Below the pieces are notes generated by a model that was given only the letters and a program-made list of their open reading frames with translations, was not told the DNA's origin and made no database searches. Both the position numbers and the translations under genes were made by a program. Shown here piece by piece: positions 1 through 9,565 of a stretch of 64,000 nucleotides of DNA (its first letter is position 1; each line of letters opens with the position of its first letter). This DNA comes from Verrucomicrobiota bacterium (lineage in GTDB: Bacteria > Verrucomicrobiota > Verrucomicrobiia > Opitutales > Opitutaceae), in assembly GCA_014584295.1 (NCBI GenBank), contig JACTNC010000053.1:310001-374000 (forward strand), written 5' to 3'.

Positions 1-930
1 CGAATGCGTCAATTCAATCTGTCCATCCTCATTCTGCAGGATGTAGGTCTTGCTCCCCTGCAGGACCCCGAGTCTCCCTCCTTCAAATCGCGCTGCGTGC
101 TCGCCGCGTCGGATGCCGCGACCACCCGCTTCAACACCGATGAGCTTCACACCCCGATCCGGCAGAAAATCATAGAAGAAGCCTATCGCATTTGAGCCAC
201 CTCCAACACAGGCCACCATCTCATCGGGGAGTCGTCCTTCACGAGCAAGCAATTGAGCCTTTGCCTCCTTCCCAATCACCCGATGAAAATCCCGAACCAT
301 CATGGGATAGGGGTGCGCCCCCAACGCCGACCCCAGGATGTAGTGCGTTCCGCGCACATTCGTGACCCAGTCGCGCATGGCTTCGTTGACTGCATCCTTC
401 AGGGTTTTCTGGCCGGCCTCGACGCCACGGACCTCAGCCCCCATCAGGCGCATGCGAAAAACATTCAGTGCCTGCCGATCCATGTCGACAGCACCCATAT
501 AGACAACGCACTCGAGGCCGAACTTCGCGCACACCGCCGCTGTTGCGACACCGTGCTGGCCCGCCCCTGTTTCTGCAATGATGCGTTTCTTGCCCATCCG
601 GCGCGCGAGCAGAGCCTGCCCGAGGGCATTGTTGATCTTGTGCGCCCCCGTGTGAAGGAGATCCTCCCGCTTCAGGTAGATCCGGGCGCCCCCGCAATGC
701 TCCGTGAGACGACGGGCAAAGTACAATTCAGTCGGACGGCCCGCAAATTCCTTCAGGTGTTCCGTCAATTCCTGCACGAAGGCAGGATCGTTGCGGGCCG
801 AGTCGTACACATCCCCCAATTCGGCAAGCGCCGTCATCAACGTTTCCGGAACAAAGACGCCTCCATATCTTCCGAAGTGGCCGGACGAATCGGGCAGTGT
901 CATGGTTTCGCTGGGAAGGGCGGCAGGCAT
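1..930 (-). CDS. trpB: Tryptophan synthase beta chain, 3' end cut by window edge
   Basis: The frame reads leftward off the window edge, so the C-terminal part is missing. It is the PLP enzyme that condenses indole with serine in the last step of tryptophan synthesis, normally in a complex with TrpA. Visible motifs are the N-terminal [10 protein letters not shown] block, the PLP-lysine segment [13 protein letters not shown], the [10 protein letters not shown] loop and the phosphate-binding GGGSNA. The start could be the ATG at 930 or the in-frame ATG at 903; the family's usual N-terminus (closely before the GxYGG block) fits either. The gene lies about 100 bp after the STAS gene in the same direction. 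trpA would be expected beyond the left edge, but that cannot be seen here. Confidence 0.95.
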   Translation of the reverse strand, partial: MPAALPSETMTLPDSSGHFGRYGGVFVPETLMTALAELGDVYDSARNDPAFVQELTEHLKEFAGRPTELYFARRLTEHCGGARIYLKREDLLHTGAHKINNALGQALLARRMGKKRIIAETGAGQHGVATAAVCAKFGLECVVYMGAVDMDRQALNVFRMRLMGAEVRGVEAGQKTLKDAVNEAMRDWVTNVRGTHYILGSALGAHPYPMMVRDFHRVIGKEAKAQLLAREGRLPDEMVACVGGGSNAIGFFYDFLPDRGVKLIGVEAGGRGIRRGEHAARFEGGRLGVLQGSKTYILQNEDGQIELTHS

Positions 931-1027
931 GGGGTCAAACTAGTCCGTTTTACAGCACGGGAGAAGTGCGAAAACGCATGATTCTCGGCCAGACCCTCGC
1001 CAGATATGGACGATATTTGCACTTTGC

Positions 1028-1543
1028 CTACCGCTTCTCCTCTTCAACGCGACGCCGGAGAAAATGCAGGACGTCCTCGAATTTGCTGCGATTGGACTCT
1101 TCCGCCTCGACGAGGTTCTCGTGCGCCTGCAACGCAACTTTCGCGTTCTCCAGTTCGCTTCGATCAGAGCAGGGTATCGCCTGCGAGGACATGGCAGCCG
1201 GCGGAGGCTCCGCGCCTGAATCGATGGTCAGGAGGCGATGCAGACCCAGGTTGCGCACGAGTTCGAGGTTGCGGCTCTCGAGCCGCGAGAGCACCAGGTG
1301 CCCTGGAGGTGAGAGCTTCCGGACCTGCAGGGCTATTCCCGCCAGCACACCGAGGAACGTGCTGTCCATCCCCGTGCATGCATTGAAGTCGATTGAGAAG
1401 CGACTCCTCCCCTGTGCAAGCAACGCCTTGATAAAGTCCTGCAGACACGCGCTGTTCTGAAACGAGGCACGGCCCTCGATCCGTATGGCAACGGGATCCG
1501 CTGATACATCAGCCTGAAAGACGGATTTGTTGGTGTCGGACAT
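1028..1543 (-). CDS. STAS-domain protein with C-terminal coiled coil
   Basis: This 171-residue cytosolic protein resembles anti-sigma-factor antagonists. Residues about 15-110 form a STAS domain, with the switch-helix motif FNACTGMDSTFLGVLAGIA, in which the serine that partner kinases phosphorylate in this family is kept. Residues about 130-171 are charged and predicted helical (many Glu, Arg, Lys), which is not part of a plain SpoIIAA-type protein and may mediate oligomerisation. No partner serine kinase or sigma factor is adjacent. It sits 71 bp after acnA and could be co-transcribed with it. The domain assignment is firm; the pathway is unknown. Confidence 0.82.
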   Translation of the reverse strand: MSDTNKSVFQADVSADPVAIRIEGRASFQNSACLQDFIKALLAQGRSRFSIDFNACTGMDSTFLGVLAGIALQVRKLSPPGHLVLSRLESRNLELVRNLGLHRLLTIDSGAEPPPAAMSSQAIPCSDRSELENAKVALQAHENLVEAEESNRSKFEDVLHFLRRRVEEEKR

Positions 1544-1614
1544 GACAACGCTGCTTCACCTGCGACGGCGTATGATTGCAGAAAGGAAAGCTGCGCCCTT
1601 CTGGCTGCCCGGCC

Positions 1615-4464
1615 TTACGACTTTGCCATGATCTGGCGCAGGACGTAGGGAAGGATTCCGCCGTGCTGATAGTAGTCGATCTCGATCGGAGTGTCGATCC
1701 GGCACCTCACACTCACTGTCTCTACCGAACCATCCTTTCGAGTGATGCGAAGCGTAAGGTCCTGCTGCGGCTTGAGCGTCGTGCCCAATCCGACGACATC
1801 ATAGGTCTCCGTGCCATCCAGGCGCAGTGTCTGCGCATTGACGCCTTCCTTGAATTGCAGGGGAAGCACACCCATGCCCACGAGGTTCGATCGATGGATA
1901 CGTTCGAAGCTCTGGGCAACCACAACTCTCACACCGAGCAGCGCTGTGCCCTTGGCCGCCCAATCTCGGGAGGAACCCGTACCATACTCCTGACCGGCGA
2001 TGACAATGAGCGGAGTCCCGCTCTGCGCGTATTTTACCGCGGCATCGTAAATCGACAATTTCTCCCCCGTGGGCTGAAACAGGGTGTTGCCACCCTCTTC
2101 GCCCCCCAGCATCAGATTCTTGATCCGCACATTCGCGAAAGTACCCCGCGTCATGATGCGATCGTTGCCGCGCCGTGAGCCATAGCTGTTAAAATCCTCA
2201 AACGAAACGCCGTGTTCGAGCAGGAAGCGACCCGCGGGAGAGCTCTTCTTGATGGCGCCCGCAGGCGAGATGTGATCGGTTGTCACCGAGTCGCCAAACA
2301 CGCCCAACGCCCGTGCGCCCTTGATCTCCCGGATCGCTCCGGGAGTCATTGAAAAGTTCGCGAAGAAGGGCGGTTCCTGGATATAGGTCGACGCCGCTTC
2401 AAACTGATAGACATTACCCGTAGTCGACGGGATCTCGTTCCACTTGGGGTTCTGCGAAGCAAAATCGGTGTAAAGCTTGCGGAAGACTTCCGGCTTGAGC
2501 GCCGCCTTGAGATGATCCCGCACCTCCTGCAGGGTCGGCCAGAGATCCTTGAGATAGACCGGTTTACCGTGGGTGTCATTCCCGATCGGTTCACGGGAAA
2601 GATCGATGTCAACCCGCCCGGCCAAGGCAAACGCCACAACGAGCGGAGGCGACATCAGGAAGTTCGCCTTGATGTTCTGGTGAATGCGCGCCTCGAAGTT
2701 GCGGTTTCCCGAAAGAACGGATGCCGTGACAAAGTCGTGCTTGACCACGGTATCCTCAATCGCCGCGGAAAGCGGACCGGAATTCCCGATGCAGGTGGTG
2801 CATCCGTAACCGACCGTCTGGAACCCAAGCCGATCCAGGTAGGGCTGAAGTCCCGTCTTCTCCAGGTAGTCCGTCACCACACGGGAACCGGGGGCAAGCG
2901 AGGATTTGACCATCGGATTGACCTGGAGACCGCGCTCCACCGCCCGTTTGGCCACAAGGCCAGCGGCGAGCATGACCGATGGGTTCGAGGTGTTTGTACA
3001 ACTCGTGATGGCCGCAATGAGGACGCTGCCGTGCCCCACATCACCCGCTTTCTTGATGACGCTCGGCAGCATCGGATCCGGCGTCGGTGTCGGCCGGTTG
3101 TTTGCCATTTCCAGTTCAGTGAGCGGATTGGTGTTCTGTGCAACCGACTTTGCAACCTTCACGGGCTCCTGGCTTCCGCCGCCCGACGCCTTGTGGACGA
3201 TTCCGCCATCCACATGGGCTCGGACAGCAATTTCCTCGGGCTTCTTCCCAAATCCGTTTTCAGCAACCGGCCTGGAGAAGGCCGCCACAAACTCCTGTTT
3301 GAGGCGGGGCAATTCAATGCGATCCTGCGGGCGCTTCGGGCCCGCAACGCTCGGCACTACCGACCCAAGATCAAATTCGAGCTCGCTCGAATATTCAATA
3401 TCGCCCTTCTGCGGCATTCCCCACAAGCCCTGCGCACGGTAGTAGGCCTCATAGAGCGCCACCGCTGTTTCATCACGTCCGGTCGCCCTCAAATAGTTGG
3501 AGCACTCGGCGTCGATCGGGAAGAAGCCCATCGTAGCACCATACTCCGGAGCCATGTTGCCGATTGTCGCGCGATCAACCACCGGAAGGGCCGCGGCGCC
3601 AGGACCGTAGAATTCGACAAACTTGCCCACCACCTTTGCCTTCCGCAGAAGCTGCGTAAGCGTGAGCGCGAGATCGGTCGCGGTGACGCCCTCCCGCAGT
3701 GAGCCCGTGAGATGAACGCCCACCACGTCCGGGGTAAGGAAGTAGACAGGCTGCCCGAGCATGCCCGCTTCGGCTTCGATGCCACCCACCCCCCAGCCAA
3801 CGATGCCAAGACCATTGATCATCGTCGTGTGGGAATCGGTCCCGACCAACGTATCAGGATAGTGAATACCGTTGGCATCGCACAGGACGCCCTTGGCGAG
3901 ATACTCCAGGTTCACCTGGTGGACGATACCGATGCCGGGCGGAACGACCTTGAACGTGTCAAACGCCTGCATTCCCCATTTCAGAAACTGGTAACGTTCC
4001 CGGTTGCGGGAGAATTCCATCTCCAGGTTCTTCCTCATCGCGTCAGGGGAACCGGCAAAATCGACCTGGACAGAGTGGTCGACCACCAGATCCACCGGAA
4101 CAAGCGGCTCGATGATCTTCGGATCCCTTCCAAGTCGCGCAGCCGCCGCACGCATTGCAGCAAGATCAACGAGGAGCGGAACACCCGTGAAATCCTGCAG
4201 GACGATGCGCGCAACCACAAAAGGAATCTCCTCGGTGCGCACAGCCACAGGCTTCCAATCCGCCAGATCACGAACAGCCTGCTCGGTGACACGCTTGCCG
4301 TCACAATTGCGGAGCAGCGACTCCAGCACGAGGCGGATGGACACCGGCAGTTTCGAAAGCCGGGGATGTCCCGCAGCTGCAAGAGCCGGCAGGGAATGAT
4401 AGGCGTGCGTGGTACCACCCGAGGAAAACTCGGTCAGCGTATTGAACGGATTGGAAAGCGACAT
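1615..4464 (-). CDS. acnA: Aconitate hydratase (AcnA type)
   Basis: The enzyme interconverts citrate and isocitrate in the TCA cycle using a [4Fe-4S] cluster. Cluster ligands are visible as Cys489 in the [10 protein letters not shown] motif and Cys555/Cys558 in [13 protein letters not shown]. The swivel-domain motif [12 protein letters not shown] lies near the C-terminus, and GTDSHTTM is in the N-terminal half. At 949 residues it is about 55 longer than the enterobacterial AcnA. The extra length lies just before the first cluster cysteine, at about residues 403-475, in a segment rich in Gly, Lys, Pro and Thr that looks like a flexible linker. It follows the peroxiredoxin gene by 65 bp on the same strand. 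Confidence 0.97.
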   Translation of the reverse strand: MSLSNPFNTLTEFSSGGTTHAYHSLPALAAAGHPRLSKLPVSIRLVLESLLRNCDGKRVTEQAVRDLADWKPVAVRTEEIPFVVARIVLQDFTGVPLLVDLAAMRAAAARLGRDPKIIEPLVPVDLVVDHSVQVDFAGSPDAMRKNLEMEFSRNRERYQFLKWGMQAFDTFKVVPPGIGIVHQVNLEYLAKGVLCDANGIHYPDTLVGTDSHTTMINGLGIVGWGVGGIEAEAGMLGQPVYFLTPDVVGVHLTGSLREGVTATDLALTLTQLLRKAKVVGKFVEFYGPGAAALPVVDRATIGNMAPEYGATMGFFPIDAECSNYLRATGRDETAVALYEAYYRAQGLWGMPQKGDIEYSSELEFDLGSVVPSVAGPKRPQDRIELPRLKQEFVAAFSRPVAENGFGKKPEEIAVRAHVDGGIVHKASGGGSQEPVKVAKSVAQNTNPLTELEMANNRPTPTPDPMLPSVIKKAGDVGHGSVLIAAITSCTNTSNPSVMLAAGLVAKRAVERGLQVNPMVKSSLAPGSRVVTDYLEKTGLQPYLDRLGFQTVGYGCTTCIGNSGPLSAAIEDTVVKHDFVTASVLSGNRNFEARIHQNIKANFLMSPPLVVAFALAGRVDIDLSREPIGNDTHGKPVYLKDLWPTLQEVRDHLKAALKPEVFRKLYTDFASQNPKWNEIPSTTGNVYQFEAASTYIQEPPFFANFSMTPGAIREIKGARALGVFGDSVTTDHISPAGAIKKSSPAGRFLLEHGVSFEDFNSYGSRRGNDRIMTRGTFANVRIKNLMLGGEEGGNTLFQPTGEKLSIYDAAVKYAQSGTPLIVIAGQEYGTGSSRDWAAKGTALLGVRVVVAQSFERIHRSNLVGMGVLPLQFKEGVNAQTLRLDGTETYDVVGLGTTLKPQQDLTLRITRKDGSVETVSVRCRIDTPIEIDYYQHGGILPYVLRQIMAKS

Positions 4465-4529
4465 TGAGGGAAATTCAGCAACTAACCCTATGGGCTCGAG
4501 CCTCGGCGGGAATTTAAATCGGCTTCAAC

Positions 4530-5003
4530 TCACTGCGCCAAGGCAGCCTTCACGGCATCAAATTTCGGCAGATCGTGCGGTGTTGGAGTCTGTTCCGCGT
4601 ACTTGATAAGACCGTCCTTGCCCACGACGAAGGCCGCACGAGCGGCCGTGTCTCCAATGCCCAGCAATCCGGGAAAGAGTACCTGGTATGCCTTCGCAAC
4701 CTCCTTGTTGAGATCACTTAGAAGCGGAATCCCGATATTGTTTGCCTTGGCCCAGGCTTCCTGGGCAAACGGGCTGTCAACACTGATGCCCAGCACCACT
4801 GCACCCAGTTTTTCGTACTCGTTCAGTCCTGCTGAAACCTCACACATCTCGGTCGTGCAGGGTCCACTGTAGGCAAGCGGAAAGAAAAGAAGCACGACAG
4901 GTTTCCGACCCGCAAAATCCCCCAAGGAGACATCCTTGAGGCCTTCGGCGGCTTTGGTTTTCAGAGTAAAAGTGGGAGCTTTGGTACCGATGGCAAGTGG
5001 CAT
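4530..5003 (-). CDS. Peroxiredoxin (AhpC/TSA family)
   Basis: This 157-residue thiol peroxidase probably reduces hydroperoxides in the cytosol. The thioredoxin-fold active site is PLAYSGPCTTEMC, where Cys49 is the likely peroxidatic cysteine. Cys54, five residues later, matches the intrahelical resolving cysteine of atypical 2-Cys (BCP-type) peroxiredoxins. No other cysteine is present, which supports that class. I chose the ATG at 5003, because the open frame upstream only offers a TTG at 5012. It is divergent from tyrS and upstream of acnA; an oxidant-sensitive Fe-S enzyme next to a peroxidase makes functional sense, but that is inference. Confidence 0.9.
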   Translation of the reverse strand: MPLAIGTKAPTFTLKTKAAEGLKDVSLGDFAGRKPVVLLFFPLAYSGPCTTEMCEVSAGLNEYEKLGAVVLGISVDSPFAQEAWAKANNIGIPLLSDLNKEVAKAYQVLFPGLLGIGDTAARAAFVVGKDGLIKYAEQTPTPHDLPKFDAVKAALAQ

Positions 5004-5201
5004 GAGATACAAGAGACAAGGTTAACGGTTGAAATCGACGCATTTAATCCGCCGAAAGAGAACCGCAGCCTAACCAAGTTCACCCGTGCGGCAATCCCGA
5101 TCTGCCACGAGAAGCCGGCTTTCTGTTTTCCGATTGCATCCCATAAGAATCGCTCTTGCCGACGGGAAACCCAGTGTTGTTACTCACCTCCCGGCCCAGA
5201 T

Positions 5202-6479
5202 ATGACTCTCATTGAAGACCTCCAGTGGCGCGGCCTCCTGGCCGACTGCACCGATCTCCCTGCGCTCAACAAGCGCCTGAATGAGGGGCCCATCACCCTG
5301 TATTGCGGATTTGATCCCACCGGAGATTCGCTTCACGTCGGCCACCTCGTCCCACAACTTCTGCTCCGACGCTTTCAATTGGCAGGCCATCATCCCCTAC
5401 CGCTTGCCGGTGGCGCAACCGGCATGATCGGTGATCCAGGCGGCAAGTCGGTCGAACGGAATCTGCTTAGCCGGGAACAGCTGAATCACAACGTCCGCCA
5501 GATCAAGAAACAGTTGGAGCGCCTGCTTGACTTCACCACACCGATCAATCCCGCGCGGCTCGTCGACAATGCGGACTGGACCGCATCGGTCTCCTTCCTC
5601 GATTTCCTGCGGGATGTCGGGAAACACTTCTCACTCAGCTCGATGCTCGCCAAGGACAGCGTAAAGTCCCGCCTCGAAAGCGAGTCGGGCATCAGCTTCA
5701 CCGAATTCAGCTATCAACTGCTGCAGGCCAATGATTTCGCGCATCTGCGACAATCGATGAACTGCGAACTGCAGATCGGTGGAGCCGATCAATGGGGAAA
5801 CATCACCGCAGGCACCGACCTCATCCGAAAGAAACTCGGCGTCCCCGCATATGGTCTGACCTTTCCCCTCATCACAAAATCGGACGGCACAAAGTTCGGC
5901 AAATCCGAGGGCGGTGCCGTCTGGCTCGATCCGGAACGTACGAGTCCCTACCGTTTCTACCAGTTTTTCATCAATACCGAGGACAGCATGGTCGTCGGGT
6001 ATCTGAAAAAATTCACCTTCCTCAGTCATGCGGAAATCAACGCGCTGGAGGAAAAACATACAGTCAATCCCGGTGCACGTGATGCGCACCGGGCACTCGC
6101 GAAAGAGGTGACGACCATTGTCCACGGGACCGCGGCCTGCGCCGATGCCATTCGTGCCAGTGAGATCATGTTCGGTGGCGGGCTCGAGGGCGTCTCCACA
6201 AATCTCTTCCGCGATGTTGTCGGCGAACTGCCCACGGTTCAGGTGCCGGCGGACAGGCTTGCCTCCCGCTTTTCCCTCATCGAGGCCTTGGTTGCGGCTG
6301 GGCTTTCACCCTCGAAGGGTCAGGCCCGCAAGGACATCGAGGGGGGCGGCATCTACATCAACAACATCAAATGCACAGACGTTGCCCGCAGCTTGGGCGC
6401 GAGCGATGTCGTGTTCGAGCGATTTATCCTCCTGCGCAAAGGCAAACGCACGTACGCCGTGCTGGCGCTGGCAGACTGA
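5202..6479 (+). CDS. tyrS: Tyrosyl-tRNA synthetase
   Basis: The enzyme attaches tyrosine to tRNA-Tyr. The class I signature HVGH lies at residues 45-48 following CGFDPTGDSL, and the second signature is KFGKS at 231-235. The tyrosine-binding region includes YQLLQANDF and GGADQWGNI. A C-terminal S4 RNA-binding domain covers about residues 355-420 (PSKGQARKDIEGGGIYIN). At 425 residues it has the normal TyrS length. The ATG at 5202 puts the first helix in register with the family. I looked for a T-box leader in the 200 bp upstream and saw none. A hairpin follows the stop codon. Confidence 0.97.
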   Translation: MTLIEDLQWRGLLADCTDLPALNKRLNEGPITLYCGFDPTGDSLHVGHLVPQLLLRRFQLAGHHPLPLAGGATGMIGDPGGKSVERNLLSREQLNHNVRQIKKQLERLLDFTTPINPARLVDNADWTASVSFLDFLRDVGKHFSLSSMLAKDSVKSRLESESGISFTEFSYQLLQANDFAHLRQSMNCELQIGGADQWGNITAGTDLIRKKLGVPAYGLTFPLITKSDGTKFGKSEGGAVWLDPERTSPYRFYQFFINTEDSMVVGYLKKFTFLSHAEINALEEKHTVNPGARDAHRALAKEVTTIVHGTAACADAIRASEIMFGGGLEGVSTNLFRDVVGELPTVQVPADRLASRFSLIEALVAAGLSPSKGQARKDIEGGGIYINNIKCTDVARSLGASDVVFERFILLRKGKRTYAVLALAD

Positions 6480-6494
6480 ACCACGGAAACAACC

Positions 6495-6556
6495 TCACGC
6501 GAAGCCACGAAGTGCGCGAAGACTGGCTGCTTGTCTTTCTTTGCGCGTTCGCGTGA
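6495..6556. repeat. Imperfect hairpin between convergent genes, REP-like
   Basis: A perfect 9-bp inverted repeat, TCACGCGAA at 6495-6503 and TTCGCGTGA at 6548-6556, encloses a partly complementary interior in which CACGAAG-like and CTTTG-like blocks face each other. It lies between the convergent tyrS and zinc-protease genes. The arrangement of CACGAAG/CTTCGTG-type blocks recalls dispersed intergenic repeats of many bacterial genomes. It has no T-run, so it is a weak candidate for an intrinsic terminator. No second copy was noticed in this window. Confidence 0.4.
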
Positions 6557-6581
6557 CTTCCGGGACTGAGTCGCAGCCTCG

Positions 6582-7271
6582 TTAGTCGTCCCTGCGACCT
6601 AGGATCAGCATCACAATGTGCAAGAGCGAACCCAATGACGCCAAGAATGCAGCGACATAGGTCAACGCCGCAGCATCCAAGGTTTCATTCACCCCGGGCA
6701 TTTCATCGCGACCAAGAATTCCAAGGCTGACCAATTGCTGTTTCGCACGACGGCTCGCGTCGAACTCCACGGGAAGTGTCACGAGTTGAAACAGGCAGAT
6801 GACCGCCAGAGCGAGTGCACCCAGCACAAGCAGCTTTCCACCGATAGCGCTGGAAATCAGCAGGATTCCGGCGATCAGCACGAAGTTGGCGACTCCAGCC
6901 GCAATCTTTGTGGCGGGCACCAATGTCTGTCGAACGGTCATCATCGCGTAGCCCACCTTGTGCTGGATCGCATGACCCGCTTCGTGGGCAGCAACACCAA
7001 GCGCGGCCAGGCTCGTTCCACGATAGTTGTACTGGGACAAAGCCAGCCGTTTGTTGATGGGATCATAGTGATCCGTGAGCTGTCCCGGCACCTCGACAAT
7101 CTCTACACCGGAAACGCCAGCTGCACGCATGACCGCTTCCGCCGCCTCGGCTCCGGTTATGTGGCCACGGGAAGGCACACGGACGTTCTTGTTGTAGGCG
7201 CTAGAAATCCGGAACTGCGCGTACATGCCGAACAGCATCGGTACAATAACGAGGATAATCCAGATCATCAT
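6582..7271 (-). CDS. Membrane zinc metallopeptidase (YugP family)
   Basis: This 229-residue membrane protein has an N-terminal transmembrane helix (residues 1-17), the zinc-binding HEAGH motif at residues 96-100, and two or three hydrophobic segments at about 120-165 and 205-225. That layout matches the YugP/DUF2206-like family of membrane-bound neutral zinc peptidases, whose substrates are unknown. The open frame extends upstream to a TTG at 7304, but the tandem ATGs at 7271 and 7268 place the start directly before the first helix, as in relatives. It is convergent with tyrS and stands alone as a transcription unit. Confidence 0.85.
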   Translation of the reverse strand: MMIWIILVIVPMLFGMYAQFRISSAYNKNVRVPSRGHITGAEAAEAVMRAAGVSGVEIVEVPGQLTDHYDPINKRLALSQYNYRGTSLAALGVAAHEAGHAIQHKVGYAMMTVRQTLVPATKIAAGVANFVLIAGILLISSAIGGKLLVLGALALAVICLFQLVTLPVEFDASRRAKQQLVSLGILGRDEMPGVNETLDAAALTYVAAFLASLGSLLHIVMLILGRRDD

Positions 7272-7515
7272 GGTAAAAAGGGAGTTGAGCCAAGAATGCC
7301 TCAAACCTGCAAGAGTGCAAGCCGTGAGGCGTTCTTAGGATTACCGCAGAAGCCATGCGTATCCGCGGGGTTTGCAAGGGCAAGTGGCATGGATTGGAAA
7401 CGATGTCCCAAATTGGAACACTCACCTCTGCGCGAGACGCATGCCATGCCCTGCGGTGCTGCGGGTTGTGCCAACCTGCAGCACACTGATCATCGCCGAA
7501 GGAGTAGCCCACATT

Positions 7516-8664
7516 TCAGCCAATTGCGGGAACATCCACCCAGCGGCGTTCCGCCCAGGACTTGAGTCCGAGTTCAGCCAACTGCACGCCTTTGGCCCCC
7601 TGAAGCAAATTCCATGGGAACGGCGTATCCTTCACCACATGGCGAAGGAAAAGCTCCCATTGAACCTTGAAGGCATTGTCGTAGGTGTCATTCGACGGCA
7701 CCCGCGTCCAGCCATCGAAGAATTTGATGGGGCTGTCGATGTCGGGATTCCACACGCAGCGGGGAGTCGCTGAAAGGTGCTGCGCCGTGCAATCGCGCAA
7801 TCCTGCGACCGCTGAGCCGTGCGTACCGTCGACCTGAAGTGTCAGCAAGTCATCGCGACGGACACGCACCGCCCACGAGGAATTGAAGTGGCAGATCACA
7901 CCGTTCACCAATTCGAAGGTCGCGTAGGCAGAATCGTCTGCCGTGCAAGCGTAGGGTTTGCCCGCCTCATCCCAGCGCGTGGGTACGTGGGTTGCACCGA
8001 GGCAGGAGAGTGACTTCACCTCGCCGAATAGATTCTGGATCACGTACTGCCAGTGACAGAGCATATCCACGATGATGCCGCCGTCATCCTCCTTGCGGTA
8101 GTTCCATGAAGGACGCTGCAGTTTTTCATGCTCCCCGGTGAATACCCAGTAGCCGAATTCACCACGGACCGACAGGATTCGTCCGAAATAACCCGTGTCT
8201 ATCAGGTACTTGAGCTTGAGCAGCCCCGGCAGCCAGAGCTTGTCCTGCACCACGCCGTTCTTGAGTCCGGCGGCCGACACTTCCCGATAGAGCGCCAGTG
8301 CCTCCGCAGAGGTTGTTGCCGTCGGCTTCTCACAATAAATGTGCTTTCTGGCGGCAATTGCCTTGCGCACGCCCACGGGGCGCTGACCGGTCAGCGTCGC
8401 GTCGAAATACACCTGATTGCCGGCGTCGGCGAGCGCCGCATCGAGATTGGTCGAGTACCGCTTGACGCCCGCCCGCGCTGCAAGCGCAGCCAGCTTGGCC
8501 TCGCTTCGCCCGATAAGGATCGGGTCGGGCATGATCGTTTCAGAATCGGACAGCTTGATGCCGCCCTGATCGATGATCGCCTTGATGGAGCGCAGCAGAT
8601 GCTGGTTGGTGCCCATGCGTCCGGTGACGCCGTTCATGATGATACCGACTTTGTGCGTGGTCAT
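7516..8664 (-). CDS. Gfo/Idh/MocA family oxidoreductase
   Basis: This 382-residue protein belongs to the NAD(P)-dependent sugar and inositol dehydrogenase family. The N-terminal Rossmann region begins IIMNGVTGRMGTNQHLLRSI and continues through YFDATLTGQRP to the EKP motif (HIYCEKPTATT), where the lysine is catalytic in the family. The C-terminal part has the family's substrate-domain pattern, including GGIIVDMLCHWQYV. An AAAGGA-like Shine-Dalgarno sequence lies about 8 bases before the ATG. It is divergent from an AraC-type regulator, with direct repeats in the shared promoter region, so control by that regulator is likely. The sugar substrate cannot be told from sequence. Confidence 0.9.
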   Translation of the reverse strand: MTTHKVGIIMNGVTGRMGTNQHLLRSIKAIIDQGGIKLSDSETIMPDPILIGRSEAKLAALAARAGVKRYSTNLDAALADAGNQVYFDATLTGQRPVGVRKAIAARKHIYCEKPTATTSAEALALYREVSAAGLKNGVVQDKLWLPGLLKLKYLIDTGYFGRILSVRGEFGYWVFTGEHEKLQRPSWNYRKEDDGGIIVDMLCHWQYVIQNLFGEVKSLSCLGATHVPTRWDEAGKPYACTADDSAYATFELVNGVICHFNSSWAVRVRRDDLLTLQVDGTHGSAVAGLRDCTAQHLSATPRCVWNPDIDSPIKFFDGWTRVPSNDTYDNAFKVQWELFLRHVVKDTPFPWNLLQGAKGVQLAELGLKSWAERRWVDVPAIG

Positions 8665-8738
8665 TGGATCGATCCTTTCGTTGGGGATGGGAGAAATGCG
8701 GTCGCGATCATAAACCGAAACGCCCGCTTGCGGTTAGA

Positions 8739-8770
8739 ACGCAACCGTCCAATTCTAGCACGCAACCGTC
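8739..8770. promoter_or_regulatory. Paired direct repeats, likely regulator operator
   Basis: The 11-mer ACGCAACCGTC occurs at 8739-8749 and again, exactly, at 8760-8770. The start-to-start distance is 21 bp, two helical turns, as is typical for tandem half-sites of AraC-family dimers. The repeats lie between the divergent oxidoreductase and AraC-type genes, and the second one abuts the ATG assigned to the regulator. Binding by the adjacent regulator is inference. Confidence 0.55.
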
Positions 8771-9544
8771 ATGCTGGCCTGGAGCCCAATACTCATTCAA
8801 CGGATCGAGATTCATGCTCTGGGGTTCGTGCTGAGAAAGCTGCAGTTGAACCGTCATCGCGCTCAGGAGGTGGCCATGCACACCCATCCCTATTCGCAGC
8901 TCATCCTATACCTCGCGGGGGAAGGCAACCAGCACATCCGACAAGGCGTTGTCGAAGCCCGGGGGGGCGATCTCTTCATCATTCCACCCAATGTTCCCCA
9001 CGGATTTTCCAATTCCGGCCAGAGCCGACCGCTATGCCTCGTGCTCGACTATCGTACTCAGAAGAAACGGACGCGTGCAGTCCACCGTCGTCTGCCCCAA
9101 CACACGCTCGGCGAACTTCACAGCCTTCTCGCCCAGGTTCCGACCAAGGGTCGTCCTAGATTGTCCGACTACCCCGCAATCATCGCAGTCATTGCGCGCC
9201 TCCTTGAGCCGAAGTTTGAACTCGCCGCGCCGCAAACCGCACCACGCAGCCTGTTTGACCGGGTGAAGGCGCGCCTTCGTGAAACGAACTCATTGGGCGA
9301 GGTTGCCAAGGAAGCGGGTTATGCGCGCGACGCCTTGAGCCGACGACTCAAACGCGACCACGGTCTCGGTCTGCGGGGCGTGCGCGATCTGGTCAGACTG
9401 GAAGCTGCCCAATCTGCACTAAAATCCAGAATGCAGGTGGCTGAAGCCGCGAGTCACGCAGGTTTCGACGACCCCAACTATTTCGCGCGCTGGTTTCGAC
9501 GCAGAACCGGCATGACCCCCAGCCGCTGGAAAGATAAGGCGTAG
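8771..9544 (+). CDS. AraC-family transcriptional regulator with cupin sensor
   Basis: This 257-residue DNA-binding protein has an N-terminal cupin domain at about residues 30-110, seen in HTHPYSQLILYLAGEG and GGDLFIIPPNVPHGF. An AraC-type double helix-turn-helix covers about 160-255, with SLGEVAKEAGYARDALSRRL and the second-helix signature ASHAGFDDPNYFARWFRRRTGMTPSRW. Proteins of this design sense a small ligand, often a sugar, and activate or repress nearby catabolic genes. The divergent oxidoreductase is the obvious target. The ATG at 8771 directly follows one of the putative operator repeats and has no Shine-Dalgarno sequence; a GTG at 8828 is an alternative start. Confidence 0.9.
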   Translation: MLAWSPILIQRIEIHALGFVLRKLQLNRHRAQEVAMHTHPYSQLILYLAGEGNQHIRQGVVEARGGDLFIIPPNVPHGFSNSGQSRPLCLVLDYRTQKKRTRAVHRRLPQHTLGELHSLLAQVPTKGRPRLSDYPAIIAVIARLLEPKFELAAPQTAPRSLFDRVKARLRETNSLGEVAKEAGYARDALSRRLKRDHGLGLRGVRDLVRLEAAQSALKSRMQVAEAASHAGFDDPNYFARWFRRRTGMTPSRWKDKA

Positions 9545-9565
9545 ATCCGCGTCGTTATTTCAGGA

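Noticed and set aside
2512-3702. Long open frame on the plus strand opposite acnA (396 codons)
   Set aside because: The minus strand encodes aconitase with all its motifs, and this frame reads as the mirror of it. In GC-rich DNA such antisense frames are expected. The protein has no recognisable domain.
5004-5201. Possible T-box leader upstream of tyrS
   Set aside because: I found no specifier-loop or antiterminator pattern, nor the T-box core, in the region. T-box leaders are also not expected in this lineage.
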